A stretch of DNA of 64,000 nt, from contig VXAU01002492.1 in assembly GCA_013399695.1 (NCBI GenBank), positions 1,127,854-1,191,853 of the forward strand, given 5' to 3'. A program made the position numbers and the translations under genes. Below, piece by piece: positions 25,875-41,034 of the stretch. Position 1 is the stretch's first letter, and each line of letters opens with the position of its first letter. This DNA is from Formicarius rufipectus. Lineage: Eukaryota > Chordata > Aves > Passeriformes > Formicariidae. The notes below the pieces were generated by a model, which was not told the DNA's origin, searched no databases, and saw nothing but the letters and a program-made list of their open reading frames with translations.

Positions 25875-28800
25875 TGATCTCAGTACCACCCAACCCAGAC
25901 TGACCAGATCTGCAGGGTGGGCATGCAAATAACAGAGAAATGGATGGAAGGAGATATTTACTAAAGCACAGGATAGGCAAGGGGTTGTGGGACAGCAGTG
26001 GGAAGTGCTGTGAGCACACTACTCTGTGCACCTGGCCCAGCAGAGGTAACAGTCACACCGTGTCACAGTGCTGGCAGCCCGGCTGAGCGTGCCTCCAGTT
26101 CTCCGGGGGGGTCAGAGGAAATGCTGTCATCTTTAAGAGGTGTTTTAACAACACAGATTGCCCTGGATTGGAGGGTGGAATTCTGTCTCTGGCTTTCTAT
26201 TGCCAGCAAATGCTCCAGAAATTCTGCAGCCCCTGGAGTAAACCTGGACATTGCTTTCTTTTCAGTCTTCTTTAAGTGGAATGATGCTGCTAGAGAAGTT
26301 GCTTATCTGGTCTAACTAGATGCTGAAATGATTTCTAAATTTCTCTAATCAGCTGATTTGGTGCTGTTACTCTATTGTTATTTTTATTTTTTGATATGTC
26401 CCTTTTCTGCATCGTCCCAATACTTTTCCTACTCTGTTATGTTGGCAAAAATAATTTTCATCCCATCTTGTATTACTTTCTTGCCTCCAACTATATGTGA
26501 AATTGCAGTTCTCAGACAACTCTCCTGTTAAGCACCAAATACCTCAGAGGTGTAGAAGGTGAGTTCCCTGAGGGTATCTGAGGGTATCTGTTTCCCCTTG
26601 GGAAACAGAAGAGCAGCTTCTAATTCAAGGATTTCAGAAGGTCTCTTTAAAGAATCTGTTCCATTTGAAAGGATTTCTGTGTCTGATTTTCCTTGCAACA
26701 CTTTAGAAATGTACCAAACTTGGTAGAGACTTGTCTTCACTCCTTTTCTGATGCCTGGTGCATGTAGTTTTTCTCAGGGTTGTGTTTCTTCTCCCTAGGC
26801 TCCTGTTCTCCTTTGCAGAAGTGGACAGGCTCCCTGTAATTCCCCAGACTGCTTTGGTACATCTGTATATCAAACCCAGGCTTCCAGCTGGACTGTATTT
26901 TGGGCAGTGACTCCAGCCGATTGTAAATGACTATAAGTCTTTTAAAGGTCTGACATGAAAATCAACCATTTGCTTTCTATTCCAGTGAGGAGGCAACCTA
27001 AGACTAACATTCAGCAACATGTTGAGCCTCACTGTACTTTATAAGAACATTCACCTGGAAGTAACTAAAAGGAAATAAAAGGCTCAATGGTTTCATGTCT
27101 TGCAAGGTTACTCTTCCTGAGGAGTCTATTCCTGGAAAAAACCTAATTCTACCCACCTAATATCTGGGCAGATTTGCTACAAATATCGTTATAGACCATT
27201 ATATTTTGAATTCCATTTAGAAGTCTCAGAGTTCTGGAAACTGAACACAGTTCTCCTTTTCAGTGATGTTCTTTCAGAATTGCAAGTATTCAGGTGTGAT
27301 CCCCACCCAGAAAGACTCTGCACGAAATCTGTAAATATACACAGCTGATTGCCAATAACATTATGTGGAATTGAATTTGTATAAGAGAGACCAGAAATTG
27401 TGACTTCAGGTTTGCTATTTCTTAACAACAAGTAATGATGCTATGAGGGCAGTATTACTTTAAGAACAGAGCCCATTTAATTTGCTTGGACTTTGAAATC
27501 TTCTGGTACAGAATAATTGCCTGACACACAGCTCCTAGGAGGTGAATTTAAACGAAATACATTTTCCAAGCTGCAAAGCAAAATTACTAAATGCCTGATT
27601 AGAAGATGTGTGTCACTAGTACTGCTTCATTATGAGGATTCTCTTAAAAATTTCATATCAACACTTGCCTTGCACAGTCCGCAGCCTGGTGCCTATTAAG
27701 ACACAGCACAAACTATATCTTCTTATCTGATACAGAATGGGATAGAGACCAGTGATGTCCTAAAGCCTCGTGGAAGAGAACAGCACCTGGGGTAGTGCCC
27801 TGGGCAAGCACTGCATGAACCTGCTTAGGTGGAGCTTACTGAGGGAGCCAGTGTCTCTTTTCAGGGCTGTGAGAGTATATCCTGCTTGTTGGAGGGTTTT
27901 TTCCTTCCTCTAAAAATGTAAGATATAAAAGATGATGACGTTTCCGTTTTCAAATTGAGAAGAAAAAGGCCAATCATAAACTGTAAATGAGGAAGGGATT
28001 TCTGCATAGAAAAATGGCTCTTTCCATCAGGATCATCTCTTAAGAGACATCTGGAGGATTCCTCCTATTTACTCTTCATTATTCCTTGGTTATTGCAGTC
28101 TACCAAGAAATTGGTTGCCTCCTTGTATGGTTGTTTTTAAGGTAAGCCTCCAAATTTCAGCTATATAAGGGCAGGAGAAAGTCTGAGGCTTTATTCATCA
28201 TCACACTTATGTCTATTTAAGTTAGGAATGATCAAGAACGCCCCAAATTCAGGATTATGAAGGAATAATTAGACCTAACATCCTTTTCAGAGGTTTATCA
28301 TTTAGAATTTCAATTGAATTCCTCCTATAATAGAGTTTTCAAGTCTTTAGAGTCACAGTCAACTATTGAAATTGCAAATGAAAGGTTAATGAATTTATTT
28401 TTATAAAAAATATATTTTAGCAATCGAATACCTTTGATTTTGTTCTCCCTATTTATGTTAATTTATAGTGAAGAAAAAGCTGGTTATAACAGCCTGTGCA
28501 AGTCATATACCTAATTTCTGACAACCTCTAAAGAATCTCAGTTATATTTTTTACTGCATATATTTTGACTGAAAACTGGCTAATTAATACGAACTGTACA
28601 ATATTGCTATACCTGAATCCACTTCCTAGTTTTCTTCTGAACCTTTTCTGGTAGGGGAGAGGGAGCTGTGTTATCAGAATGCAGGAGGATTTTTTTTTCA
28701 GGGTGTTGCACAGTTTTTTATAATGTGACATTATACAGCAGCCTCATTATATTCAACTCAACAATGTGTTGCTCAGCCATGAGCTTGATGGCTTCATGGA

Positions 28801-31800
28801 GCATGGGGTGAGTTCAATTCCTCTTTCTAAAGGAGATGCATCTTGCTTCACTGCTTATTTCCTGGACTTTAAAAGATGCAACTTCACAATATTCTACAGC
28901 TCCTACTCAGGGAGAATAGAAAGAGGCTCAGTGACAGACTGCAGTGGAGGCCATCCTGAAGAAAGCCACCCAGTTATGGGTTAGAGAACACCTCTGTCTT
29001 CTTTAACCTCCTTTTGCCTTCATTTTTTGAATGAATAACCCCTAAAACCACTGATATTTAAATCTCAAAACAGTGCTGTTCACACTATGCCATCTTGACT
29101 TACCTCTCTGTTTTGTCTTCCACCACAACTACGTGTCCTTTCACTGTAAGTTTTCCAAAATTGCCTTGTCCCCATTGAAGGATATGATTTGTTACAGTTC
29201 AAAACAGATACTGAGCTTGTCACTCCTCCTTGCTTGTAGTTGCTGTTCTTTATGGAGAATCTCAGAGGTGCCTCATTCCCAGTACACAGACTGGTGGCAT
29301 CCTCATGCTGGGAGGGGACAACTGGAAGAAAAGAGGCAAATTCATATAATCTTGCCTGGATCTTGGAATTGATACTGATAGAAGTGACATGAGAAGAATG
29401 TTGGGCCAAATGTATGTCTCAAACACAGTAGGCACCAAAAAAGCATATTTGTGGTTACAATATACCTCTTCAAACACTCTTTGATGTTCGAAATTTTACT
29501 GAATCACAGAAATTTCTCTGTGTATGTGAAAAAAAAAAAGGTAGAGTTGTTTGCTTATTCATTGTAATGGGCTGGAAGAAGCTTACTAGAGGTAGTAGAC
29601 CCAGAGATTGCACTGTCTGTGGCTTTCACTCCTCAGCCTACTCACAGGGACATAATTGAACCACTTACCACTCCCATGGGACCTTCATCTGTTGCCTTCC
29701 CAAAGGCAGTTTCCACTGAAGGAATGAAAACTCAAAGAGGATATAAAGTAGCTCCATGTAATAGTGATCCAATTCCTACATTTCCTTAGAGAATGACAGC
29801 GTTTATCAAAACTACTGCACTGTTTCTTCTCTTCAGTGGTTTTCATGTGCATGATTTTCAGTATTTGTATTTAAAACAACAGAATCATTTGTTTTGAGCT
29901 TGGCAAGGCTGCAGGTTTGGGTTGGTTTTTCTAATGCTGTTCTGGTTTTGATGGGGAAATTGTCAGCTGAGGAAGGCTTTTGCAAACAGTCTTTGTGCAA
30001 TAAAAAGTGGGGGGTTGTGTGTAGACCTCCAGACACCCCTAAGAAACTCTTCAATATGTAAGTCCATTAAATCAGTGGGACAACTCATGAAGCTTCTGCT
30101 AAACATGGGTGCAGGTGTCAGAATTTACCCTTTCAGGAAATCTAGGCTTCCTAACAGTGTAACACTCTGAGAAAATATTTGAGTTAAACTCTTCAATCCA
30201 TCCTCAGGCTTATCAGTAACTTCTGTGATGTCACAGTGTTATAGACACACAGAAATGGCACATTTCCGCACGTTTCTGCTAAAGTATTCCCACAGTTTGC
30301 ATAACAATTCACCATGAGACCTATCAGACAAAAAGCTCTTCCTCCCCTGTAGGTGCAAGGAGATCTGTTTCCTGTAGTTTTGTTATATATATGCTTATTT
30401 TTGCAAGCAGCCCCTAGCACACGTTTCCTTGGGAGCTGTGCTGCTCCCCCTCCCCTTCCTCTGTGCCGGCTCTGAAGCCTCACAGATGGTGATGCTGTTC
30501 CACGACGTGTGAACAATATGAGACAGGTCTGAAGAGCCTGGTGGGCTTTGTCAGAGCTTCAGAAAGCTGGAAGTGAACACACACCTCCAAGGCTTGAGCA
30601 GCTTCAATTAGTATTTGTCACAACCAGTGTCTTTGCATTTCTAAGGGGACTCTCTTTAATGCAGTGAAAATGTTCTATGAAAATACCTGCTTATGTCCTC
30701 TGTCAGATGTCAGCGTGCACAGACCAATTGTGGTTCCTGCTCAGTAGAATTTATTTGTCTCAGCTGGTCCTGTGAATTTAGTGCAAATATTCATAAGAAA
30801 GGTCTTTTTTAGGGTTCTCTCTTGCATATCTCCTGTCATGTATAAATGTGTTACTTAGAGATTTAAATCTCTTTAGAAATTGTTTTGAAATCATCTGGTT
30901 TCCACTCCTGCTATTCCCACGTAATCAGCAGGACTCACCTCCTTACAGGGGCTGAGAATTCATCCTTTGCTCATGGAACGCCCATGGTCAGAATTCAAGG
31001 GGTTTTAAAAGTAAAATGTGTCAATACTCATGAGGGTTTAACAGTAATGAAAGAAAAGCTTGTATTTCATTTGTTTCACAGTAATCAAAACAACCAAGGT
31101 CCATGTTTTACAAGTCTTTTGGAGGTGAACATCAGCATTGTTATGGGCAGCTACTGAACAGATAGGAAATATTTAGGGCTGCTCCATGGCAGAGAGCCAT
31201 CCAGTTAGTATCTAATAGGACAGAGTTTAGTTCAGCAAACTGAAATAATTTCCAATTTGTCTTTAAAGTTTTAAAAAAGAGCAATTATCCCAGAAAATGT
31301 AATTTCAATGAGTTTCATTAGTGAGTCTACCCTCAGAAAACATGTCTTGAGACAAGACACCAAACTTGAAGACCCATTGCTCTATGAAATACAGTAATAC
31401 AGTGTTCATTGATATATATCTGGAGAATAACAGAAGATCATGTCATTTGCTTTTTCTCTGTTCCGAACTTGAAGGGAGAAATTAGGTCCATACTAGCACA
31501 GATCAGTTACCCAACCCTTAGAGGAGACCTGATAATTCAATTAATATCGCAGATGCTATTTTGTTCTATATATTTCTGCTTTTATTCCCTAATCTTTCAA
31601 TCTTCCATTAAGTATTTAAGGCTATTTTAAGACTCTGCTTTGAAAATGTAAGCTGATTGCTTTTACAAATTCTGCCGAGCACCCAGGGAGAGCACAGGAA
31701 CCGTGGAGAGAATGGGACACGGAATTTCTCAGAATGCCAAAGGGGCTGAAACCCACTCCTGGATCCTAATTCTTCTTCCCCTTAGCACTTCTCCATTTTA

Positions 31801-34070
31801 CGCTTCATCTGTACAATGGATTTAAGTAACACCTCTCAGACAGAGGAATGCAGTGACATAGTTAATAAACAGTGCAAAGAATAACCTGATTATTCTCAGA
31901 ATGTTATGAAATGCTGAACATCTTCCTGACTTTGGGAATGAAGACCTTGACATCACTGCAATCCAGTGCTCATAACAAATACCTACCCTGAGTATTGTCC
32001 TCACTGCCACTGCCCTGCGGGTGAAAACAGGGGGTTTTCAACAGAGAAGAATGTGCATGGCAACTCTGCAGCTCATCACAGTAAGCCCTGCATTTATGGA
32101 GAAATTGGTTGTTCTCTTGGAAATTCATCTTTCTGCATTTAATGTGCTGAAGAGCAAGCAAACCCTGACCACAGGAATCAGGTGATGTCACGTGAAACCC
32201 TTGCTGTGCCTGAGGGAAGATTTCTGCTCCTGACAGTGACTCTGGAGAGCCAAGATCTCAGCCCCTGGCACTGCTGCCTGGCTGGGCAAGGGATAAGAAG
32301 ACTGGACAATAAAGAGTTAAGAACCAAACCAGAACTCCTAAGCCATGGGCATCACAGGGGATGAAATCTGCACTGTTGGACACATACAGGGAAAATGCAA
32401 ATGTCTGTCTTTACTCAGACATATCTTTTTCTGTCTATATTTTATCTGAGATGTGGGGAAGGACATGAGGAAGCCTCTTACTTTGAACATTATCAGGGAT
32501 TTAAAGAGTTTCTTTTCTGCTCACATCTATTTCCTTGCATTCATTGTGTTCACCTTTTTGGACAAAGCAGGCACTGAACACATATAAAATGTTTTCATCT
32601 TCTCTTTTTTTTGTTGTTTTGCATTATTTTGAGGACTGGCCCAGCACCCTATGGACATTAGAACTATGAATAATACAGCTTTTCCCCATTAATTAAAACA
32701 TTGCAGTATCTCTCTGAGAAACCCACCATTATTATGCTAACATAGCACAGACTGAAGCAGATTTATTTAGAAAAAGAAATGTTTACTCTGGTACTGCTAT
32801 CTTTTGCTTCTCTAACACATGAATAATTACTCATCTCGTTGCAAGTTTTATAAGTCCTGCTAATATTCACAGATGTTCTTTCTTGACCCCTTTGAGTGTC
32901 CCATAGATGCAGAATGGCTGCCCTGGATGTCTGGGTGTATTTTCACTGACAGGGACAGTCCTGTGGGCCTTTGAACTTCAGAATTAATGACTTTGAAAGG
33001 GCTGTGAGGGACAGGAGACTTCCTGGTCCCCTTCCAGGGTGGGCCAACAGTACTTCCCACTATGTTTTTTCAATTTTATTTTATTTTTTAGTCTGAAAGC
33101 CCAGTGGACATTAAGTTTCTGTACTTCACAAAGACATTTACATCTTCACAGGTTCTGGTTTTGACAACTGTGAAAATTTTATTTCCATACCTTGGAAGTT
33201 CCTTGTCACAAATCCATCATCATTTATCTCTGCCTCTCTGGTACTAGTCGGACACAGTCAGGATGTCTTGTCTTAGCATGTTTCTCACAGATAAAGTAAT
33301 TCATAGCTATGCTGGCTTTACATGGTAACCAAATCACTTTAATACTTAATTCTAAACATATACTCTAGTAAATGGTGGAAACTATTACCCTGGAACAGCA
33401 CCCTTCAAACATTAATCGTACTTATTAATCACCTAAAGTTTTTTTAGAAACTTGAATGTAAGTACAGGCCTGTAGTAATTGTCACATTAGCACATATTCA
33501 GTGCACATGGCAAACTAGATTTATATGAAATCATTCTGCAACAAATAAGTGTTTTGCAGTCTGATTTAATTTAGTTTCATGGCATCAAGTCATTCTGGGT
33601 TCTAAAAAAAAACCAAAAAACCACATTGTAATAAAAATAAGTCGTTTCGAGGTTATAGAAATCTCACTTTCTGAATTGCCTGAGAAGGTCTTTGCTGGAA
33701 GTTAACTGACAATTACAGATTCTTAGGATTTCTATAGTTCTTGAATGTATTTGTTATATACCATTAGTCACCAGGTGAAGCCCGTCAGTAATGGCAATAC
33801 CCTTCAGCAATAGCTCGGGAGAATTTAACACTGATTGATGGCAGGTCACCTGGAATTGGTTGGCAGAATTTCCAATTTTCTGTTGGGAAATTGCTTATTT
33901 CTTCAAGTCTGTTCCCATTTTTACAAGTGGACAGCCAGCTGAGATTATACATTATTATGTGTCTAACTATAAAATTGTGATGGATGGTGTCACACATTTG
34001 AAGAGAGCTAAACATTTCATTTAGGGCTGATTTTAAGAAAAAGGCTAAGTAACTTTATAAACTTACCTGT

Positions 34071-34108
34071 TTATATTTTAAATGTAACGTTATATTTTAA
34101 ATGTAATA
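34071..34108. repeat. Tandem duplication, 19-bp unit
   Basis: TTATATTTTAAATGTAA occurs twice in direct succession (34071 and 34090), with CG between the copies. It is AT-rich and probably arose by replication slippage. Confidence 0.9.
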
Positions 34109-37100
34109 GAAATGTAGCTTACATTACAAATTTACCTTACCTTTGGCTTTTATTTGTTCACCTGGACTCAGAACAACAGTGTTGCACCTTAACTGCTTTC
34201 AAAAAGAGAATTGCTTTCTTTGTTATTATTCTTTTAAGTATTCAAAGGGTTATGATATCTTTGTTGTAAACATATTTTCAGTTTCTAAGGCCTACTCAGG
34301 GACTGACTGACTGAGCAGATTAATGTTTTGCTTTTACTTTTGGGACCACAGTTAAAATTCTGGCAAAACTGCATTGACAGAAAATCAAAGGCCATTCAGG
34401 CCAAGCCTTACTATAGCTCCTCTTCTCAACTGAGGGGGAGGGCAGCCAAAAACAGCCAGTCATTCCCTGTTTCCAAAGGGGTCCATGTGAAAAGCAAGCA
34501 TACATTTAGCACACAGTATGTATTGTTGAATATTGTTGTATTAATGGCTGAATTAGTTTGCAGCAAAGATCCTGTGCCCTGCCAGAACTGAATGGAAGAG
34601 TCACCTGAGGCACAAAAGCTGATGCTGTAACTCACACAAGATGTTTAGGATGTTCTAGAAATAAAAGAAAATGGCTGTGAGATGAAGACTTGAAGCCAAA
34701 TTTTAGTAATATTTGCATAGCTAAGATGAGGCTGCCTGTGTGGAGCTCAGAGCTCTTTCTTAGATGCCCAGGTGCCTAAATAGTGACAGCAAGAGCCAGA
34801 GGCCTTTGAGTGGGATTCAGGATAAGTCTTGACTTGGCAACTCTTCACAGTGAGCCTTTGAGATGTGCTGAGGGACATCTCACCACCTTGCTTACCTTCA
34901 CCTCTCAAGAATCAGATTTCTTGTACCTCCTGTCTGACTTATTTAAGCTTGCTTTCTTTCCTAAACTGTTAAGCAGGATGGGTGGGGGTGCCCCTCCCCT
35001 GTTTTTGAGCAGCCTTGGCTTTGTCAGGAGTTTCCTGGAAGGTGCTGGAGGTGGGATTGAAGGAGCTCTCGCACTTCTTGCAGTGTATTAATTACCAGGC
35101 TGAGGAGGAACCACCTCTGCTTTGACAAATAAGTGATTTCTGCAAGTTAACTCTGTAACACCCAGTCTCCTGCTGGTTTATGGGGTGCATATTCTGAATC
35201 TGGCAACAGGTTCCGGTGCCTCAGATGATTTTGGGCCTTTTGAAAGGCAGCCAGGAGTGGGCACAGCTCAGTGCAGAAGTGCCTTAGCCACGCAAACACC
35301 GGGATAAATGGGCTGTCCCTGGGATGAGTCCAGAGCCTCTTAAGAGGTTTGGGTAACTACAGACAGTGCTACTTCTTGCTTCCATATTTTTCTCTGAAAG
35401 CAAAAAAATTAAATTTTCCTTTAGGTATTTAACATCTTCCCTGGATGTGGCCCTCCAGTGTCCCACACACCCAGGTACACACTCCCATATTAGTGCAGTG
35501 GGTTGATGAGGAAGGGTGCCAAGGTGGAAGCAAAGGGCACTCAAGGTATATTAGGCCTCCCCTTTTGGCCATACAAGAAATCAAAGATAAAGGAAGTTAT
35601 TCAGAAGCTACTTCAAGCACACAAGAAAATCCCTGTAGAAGATGGGAATTGGCAGCTTTACTTCAGAGGCTTTCATATTCCAAAATTTAATTAGATCTGC
35701 TCACCTAGAACTGTTGGAAATATGTTTACTGCTTTTAGATCTTTCTGTCTTATGAATTCCTATTATGAAGAAGCTATTAAATATCACACAGTGTCAGATT
35801 CCAAAATCTATCTACTAGGAGCAGCCAAATGTATTATTTACTGTTTGTCTCAAATTATACTTATTTTATTTATTGCACAAAAAAATGTGTGATTTTATTT
35901 TTTTCTTGAACTAAAAATGCTTTTAGGATCCGTCTTTATTTTCCGTGTACTCAGTTTGCACTAAATATTATCTAATTTTGCTGTATTGAAAATTAACTGA
36001 TGCTGAATTGGTTTGTATGCCTAAGCTAGGAACTAAACAAGCATACTAATTACTATTTTTAATCCTCAGGAAGTATAAAAACCAAACATGTTTCTGCAAC
36101 GTTTGGAATCATACAAGCATTGCTTTATTTTCTCAGACCTAAAAGCCAATACTTGCATAACTATTTGATGCTTTTTATCAGAAGCATTGATGCACATCAG
36201 TGAGAACTTTCTACCACCTTGAAAATGACTTTTAGAATATTTCATTAGCAGACTGTCTTTCAGAACTCAAGTTGACATTCATGTTTCTTCACACCAGTCT
36301 TTCATCCACAAAACTCTTTGTTCTGCTGAACAGTTTCGAGACAATATGGGCAATCAAAAAAGCAAAGGCTTATGACCTATCTGCATCTTCCATTCCAACA
36401 TTTGATCAGTCTTATTCAAATCTCATCTTTTAATACTCCTTTGAGAACTTTCTGAGGATTTTATTTCCTTTCTTTCATTATGATTATATTATTTCACAAA
36501 CTTCAACCTTAATGGAATGGTAGCTCTCTATAAAGTGAGAGGCGGACGCCATTGGTGGCTACACATTTATCCATTTTCATCTCTTTCAATAGGCTACGTG
36601 GGAAGAATTTGAATTCTGGGAGAGTGGAAAATGTCTTTTATATGTATATTTGGCATTCTGGGAGATCTGTGGCTGTCCTGCAGTTCTGCATTTTATTCTT
36701 AAAAGTAAAGCACAGGAGCAAGTCACTGAGCTGCTGTGTGGCAGTACAGAGCTGCCTGAGACCCATGAAATCAAACATGGTTTATGTATTTAGAAAGGCA
36801 AAGGTCTTCATTACCAATCAATACCTCTGCCTCAAATAACATGACATTTCTTCAGACTTTGCCACTTAGTGCTCTGCCAGCTGCCTGAATGTTCCTCTGT
36901 GGCCGAGGGGATGTTTGTGCTTTCCAAGTGGATTACAGCATGGACAAAGACTTTGTGTGGGCACAAAAGGGCCTTCACTCAATCAATCACCTCACCACAA
37001 AAAACTGGGGAAGCAAATTGTGTTGCTGATTGTGAAACTCAAGGCTGAAAAACAGACCAACCCAGGTATATTTAAGTTAGAGCTGCTTTGGGGATCTGCT

Positions 37101-37543
37101 TCCCTCTTTGTGTGCTGGTCATCTTGGATCTGCAGCCTGTGGCAACAACAATTGAACATCCTTTTTTCCATGTGACTGCTCTGAAAATGAAGTCATTACA
37201 GTGTTGATATTAAATTTTGCATAATAAGTTAACTTCTCTGGAGTTTGTGACTGTTCTGGCTCCTGCTCCAAGAGACACTGCTTCATCTGTGTATGTCATA
37301 CAGAACTGAGCTGGGTTCCCAGCTGGGGGAAATTTATTCCTCAGCAGGTAGTGAGCCGATGAACTATTTCCCTTCACACATATGCACACCAGCTTCATCA
37401 GCAACTACCTTTTTTTTCTTAGATTTTATCCTACAATAGAGACAAAAATTTATGTGCAGTGCCTGACAGAAAAAGTTTTATGTGCCATAGAGGTTCAACT
37501 GCTGATGAGTGGAATCTTCCCTGTCAGTAGTTGCATTTCACTA

Positions 37544-37635
37544 GCAGGTAAAATCTTTTCTGTTAGCAAGCAGATAAAATCTGCTTTGGCAGTATCTGTG
37601 CCCCTCTGCAGGTAAAATGTTCTCTATCAGCAACT
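37544..37635 (+). repeat. Degenerate three-copy GCAGRTAAAATST repeat
   Basis: Three related segments begin at 37544 (GCAGGTAAAATCTTTTCTGTT), 37570 (GCAGATAAAATCTGC) and 37608 (GCAGGTAAAATGTTCTCT). The first and third continue with TTAGCAA or ATCAGCAA. The spacing is uneven (26 and 38 bases), so this is a diverged local repeat, not a clean satellite. No known family was recognised. Confidence 0.5.
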
Positions 37636-40600
37636 ATACTTTCCACTCATTTAATTTGCTCTATCAGAGGTTATCCCTCTGTGGCAAAACTTCAGAAGTT
37701 GTTTCACAAAGCTCTTGTTCTTATTGACACAAACTACTGAAAACATTAAAATGCTTTAAAAAAACTATAAAGTTAATTCTCCAAAATATTGTTAAATGAA
37801 ACATTTAAGGTTCTGCCTATAATGTTCTTGATGTCAAGCTTCAAAATCCAGGACATTAAAACTTATGCCACATTTTATTTATTTCCTCCTGCCCCTTGCC
37901 CCAAACATTCATTTTATCTCTGCTGCAACTGCATTTATCACAGATGCTACTGGACATACTTATTTCTCTCTTTGTAAACGTTGCCTGAAGAGGATTTTTG
38001 TCCATAATATTGGACTTCTGTCCAACATTTTAGGGTAGTAATGGGCTTAAATGTAGATGAAACAGCCCCTAGAACTGGAGCAGTTAATGGACTGACAAAT
38101 ACTTGCACAGTGTCTTCAGTATATTAAATAGGTTAAACAAATTAAATGAATTACCACATCACTGACTCCCATGCTACTTCTGAGATAATAAATGCCATTT
38201 AAAGCCATGTGTACACATCAATATGCAATCTGAACAGGCATTGTTCTGCCTGATCCACAGGGCACTGCCAGGGCAGCCAGCTTTGTTGTGCTGGGAAACA
38301 GTATGAATACTTTTCCAGATGCACTGTATAACCCTATCAGTCTTTCCACTAGTCCCCCTTTAACTTGCAAGATATCCAGCTGTTGGTGCTGGAATTCGTC
38401 AAACTAGAATCTGTCCTTCTGCTTCTTCCTCAGGTCTCATGAAGGATCTGGCTCCTCAAAAGCTGATTCCTTTCCTTTCTGTGTCAGACAGAAGAGGAAA
38501 GGCTCTCTTGTTGCCCCCACAGACATAAGGACACTGTGGGCAGCAATCACTGTATATTTAACAATGGCAACCACAGCCTGAGCTGTTCAGAATTAAACAT
38601 GCTGTGTAATGTATGAGCCATACTGTGTAATGTGTAATGCTAAGTGTTCAAAGTCCCCTAATTAATTTAACCTCCTGTGGATTGGGGCCATGAGGTAGTG
38701 CCCACTTTCCAGTCTGCCAGCATTTTAATAAACAAACAAATAAACAAAAAAGATCCACAAACCCAGAAGAAGCAGAAAATTACTTTTCAGATGAGTTCCT
38801 TGGGTTAAAGGATTTTCTCACTGTTCAGACCTTAAAGGACATTCTGAAGAAAACTTATTTGAAAGCCAGTCCTCACTGTGAAAGGTTATATAGGTCCATT
38901 GTTTTGCTCTCAAATCTCTTTTATATGCATATGATTCCTTTTATTTATGGACAGAAGAGAAGCTGCAGAGATGCCTGCTTTTTTGAGTAAATGAAAAAAC
39001 ACCTGTAAGTTTTCTAAGTCCTAAGAATCTTGTGATGGAGTTGGTACTTCTACACTTTTGAATTTTTGAAACAAGTGGTGGTTTGTTGTCCTTGTTTTAA
39101 TCTCATAAAAATACCATCTCTTTCTTACTTTTTCTTGCATTATCAAATTTTTCTAAATATATGAACAGCATTTTGTGGTTCTCAGCACAGAGTTTAGCCT
39201 GAGAACTGTCAGATTTACAGTGGCCTGTTCTTTCACTGGCTCAGAAATCTGATCTTGCAGTTACATATCATATCATCAATATATTTTTCTTTCATTGGTG
39301 ATAGGCTCAGCTTGATTACCTCCTCTGCAGTGCTAGAAAATGGTTAGACCTTGTCATTATACTGCAGAAAATTCTAGCAGGAGGTGATGAGCTCTTCAGG
39401 CTTGCAGACAAAATTGCACTGGCAAGGCTTTCCCCTGGTCCAAGAGCTAAAACTGAAGCTGTTGTGATCAGAACTAGCAAAAACTAGTGGCAATATTTGA
39501 GCCAAACAGCTGCTGCTGAAGGTGACACATCCTGACCAACTTCAAAACTAAATGCAAAATCACTGGGTACATTGAACAAACTAGCAATGTAATAAATACA
39601 TTGATAAAGACATTAGGGAATAACAATGGAATGTTTAGAATCTGAATGACTCTGTTGTCCCAAGTGTATTATCACTTAACAAGCTTATTAAATATCACTA
39701 TTTTAACAATTAATAGAAACCTGTCTTGCTGTAGGCTATTTTGATAACTGTTAATTAAGTATCTACAAATTCTTTATAAAGTCCATGTGCGACTAAGAAT
39801 GAGATTAGGCATTTCTTGCTTATGTAATTTTGAACTAATTACAAGACTATTAGATTTATCTTCTAAATACTCAGTAAGTTCTCTTTTAACAATCATCTTA
39901 TATTTAATTAAAAAAAGTATCTGGCTTACTAAATTTGAATTAAATGCTTGCTGGAGACACTAAATTAAAGTGTTAGTAAGATTTTACCAGTGGATAAAGG
40001 ACCTTACAGATATTCTCACAATACAGAATAGTTATCCAGAAAGCAAATAAATAGGCAGGGATTTTCAAAGGCCTCAACTTTCGTGGGCTCTTTGGAAAAT
40101 TCTTGAAATGGAACAGGATCCTGACTGCTGCTGTGTTCCCTCCTAACCCAAACTGAATAGTCAAAAGCATGCATGGAAGGCATGTGAAAATGTAATGGAA
40201 ACAACTGGTTCATGTTATAAGGGTAAGTAATAGAAGAGCTATCACAACTGAAGTAATAGTTAATACTTGTTTCTGAACGGTCAGGAAATTTGCTTTCTTT
40301 GGCCAATAAAAAAGGAGAAAAATTTCATTAACTTTTGCATGCCTCAGAGAATATTGACAGTATTAACATCATCTGTTATTTGATTTTAAAAAATCTTTAT
40401 GGATCTAAAGTGGTTCAAAAGTGTCTTATTCTGTTATTTATTTTAAAGGCAGAAAAAATTATTTCAAAATAATGATGATGTTGTATTTGCATGTGATTGT
40501 ATTTCTTTTATGGCTCCATAGAGCATTGTCCATATTAAGACGTTTTTCCTGCCTCTTTTCCTTCACCAATCTGAATTTAAAAATTCATGTTAAGGGTTTG

Positions 40601-41034
40601 TTGTTGTCTTTCTTTCTAAAGAAAATGACAGCCTTGTACAACCTGCTGTAAAAATGACACTTAAAAAGTACTGTGACGGGAAATTACTATTTGTTTTTTG
40701 ATTCCTCAACGACCGGTAGTGGTAGGGACACTTATATTTCCTGCGAATGGGTTTCAATGTTTCAGTGCTGCTCATAAGAAAATTCCCTGTCCTTAAATAT
40801 TCATGACAAGTTCTTTGTGCACAGTCAGTGTCATGAAATGTCACAGCATTTTTGAATACGAAGAGAAAGGCTTAAGTGGGAGAACAGAATACCAGGGAGC
40901 TGGGATTTTTGAGTCATGGAAACTTAGTTGCTGAGAAGTTCAGGAAGTAAGTCAACTCCTTCTTTCTTTCCCTTGTTGGCCATCCTGTTTTAGATACCTG
41001 CAAGGGTGGAAGTAGCATAGTCTCCTCTGGCAAT

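Larger units (their letters stand above)
25875..41030. other. Unique AT-rich DNA, no gene seen
   Basis: This is about 15 kb without a recognisable gene or mobile element. Small items seen are a 10-bp tandem duplication (CTGAGGGTAT twice) near 26567-26588, a 19-bp tandem duplication at 34071-34108, a degenerate GCAGRTAAAAT repeat at 37544-37635, and A-rich CAAA tracts near 33604-33622 and 38726-38751. Open frames are short (about 107 residues at most) and none has a domain. Confidence 0.55.
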
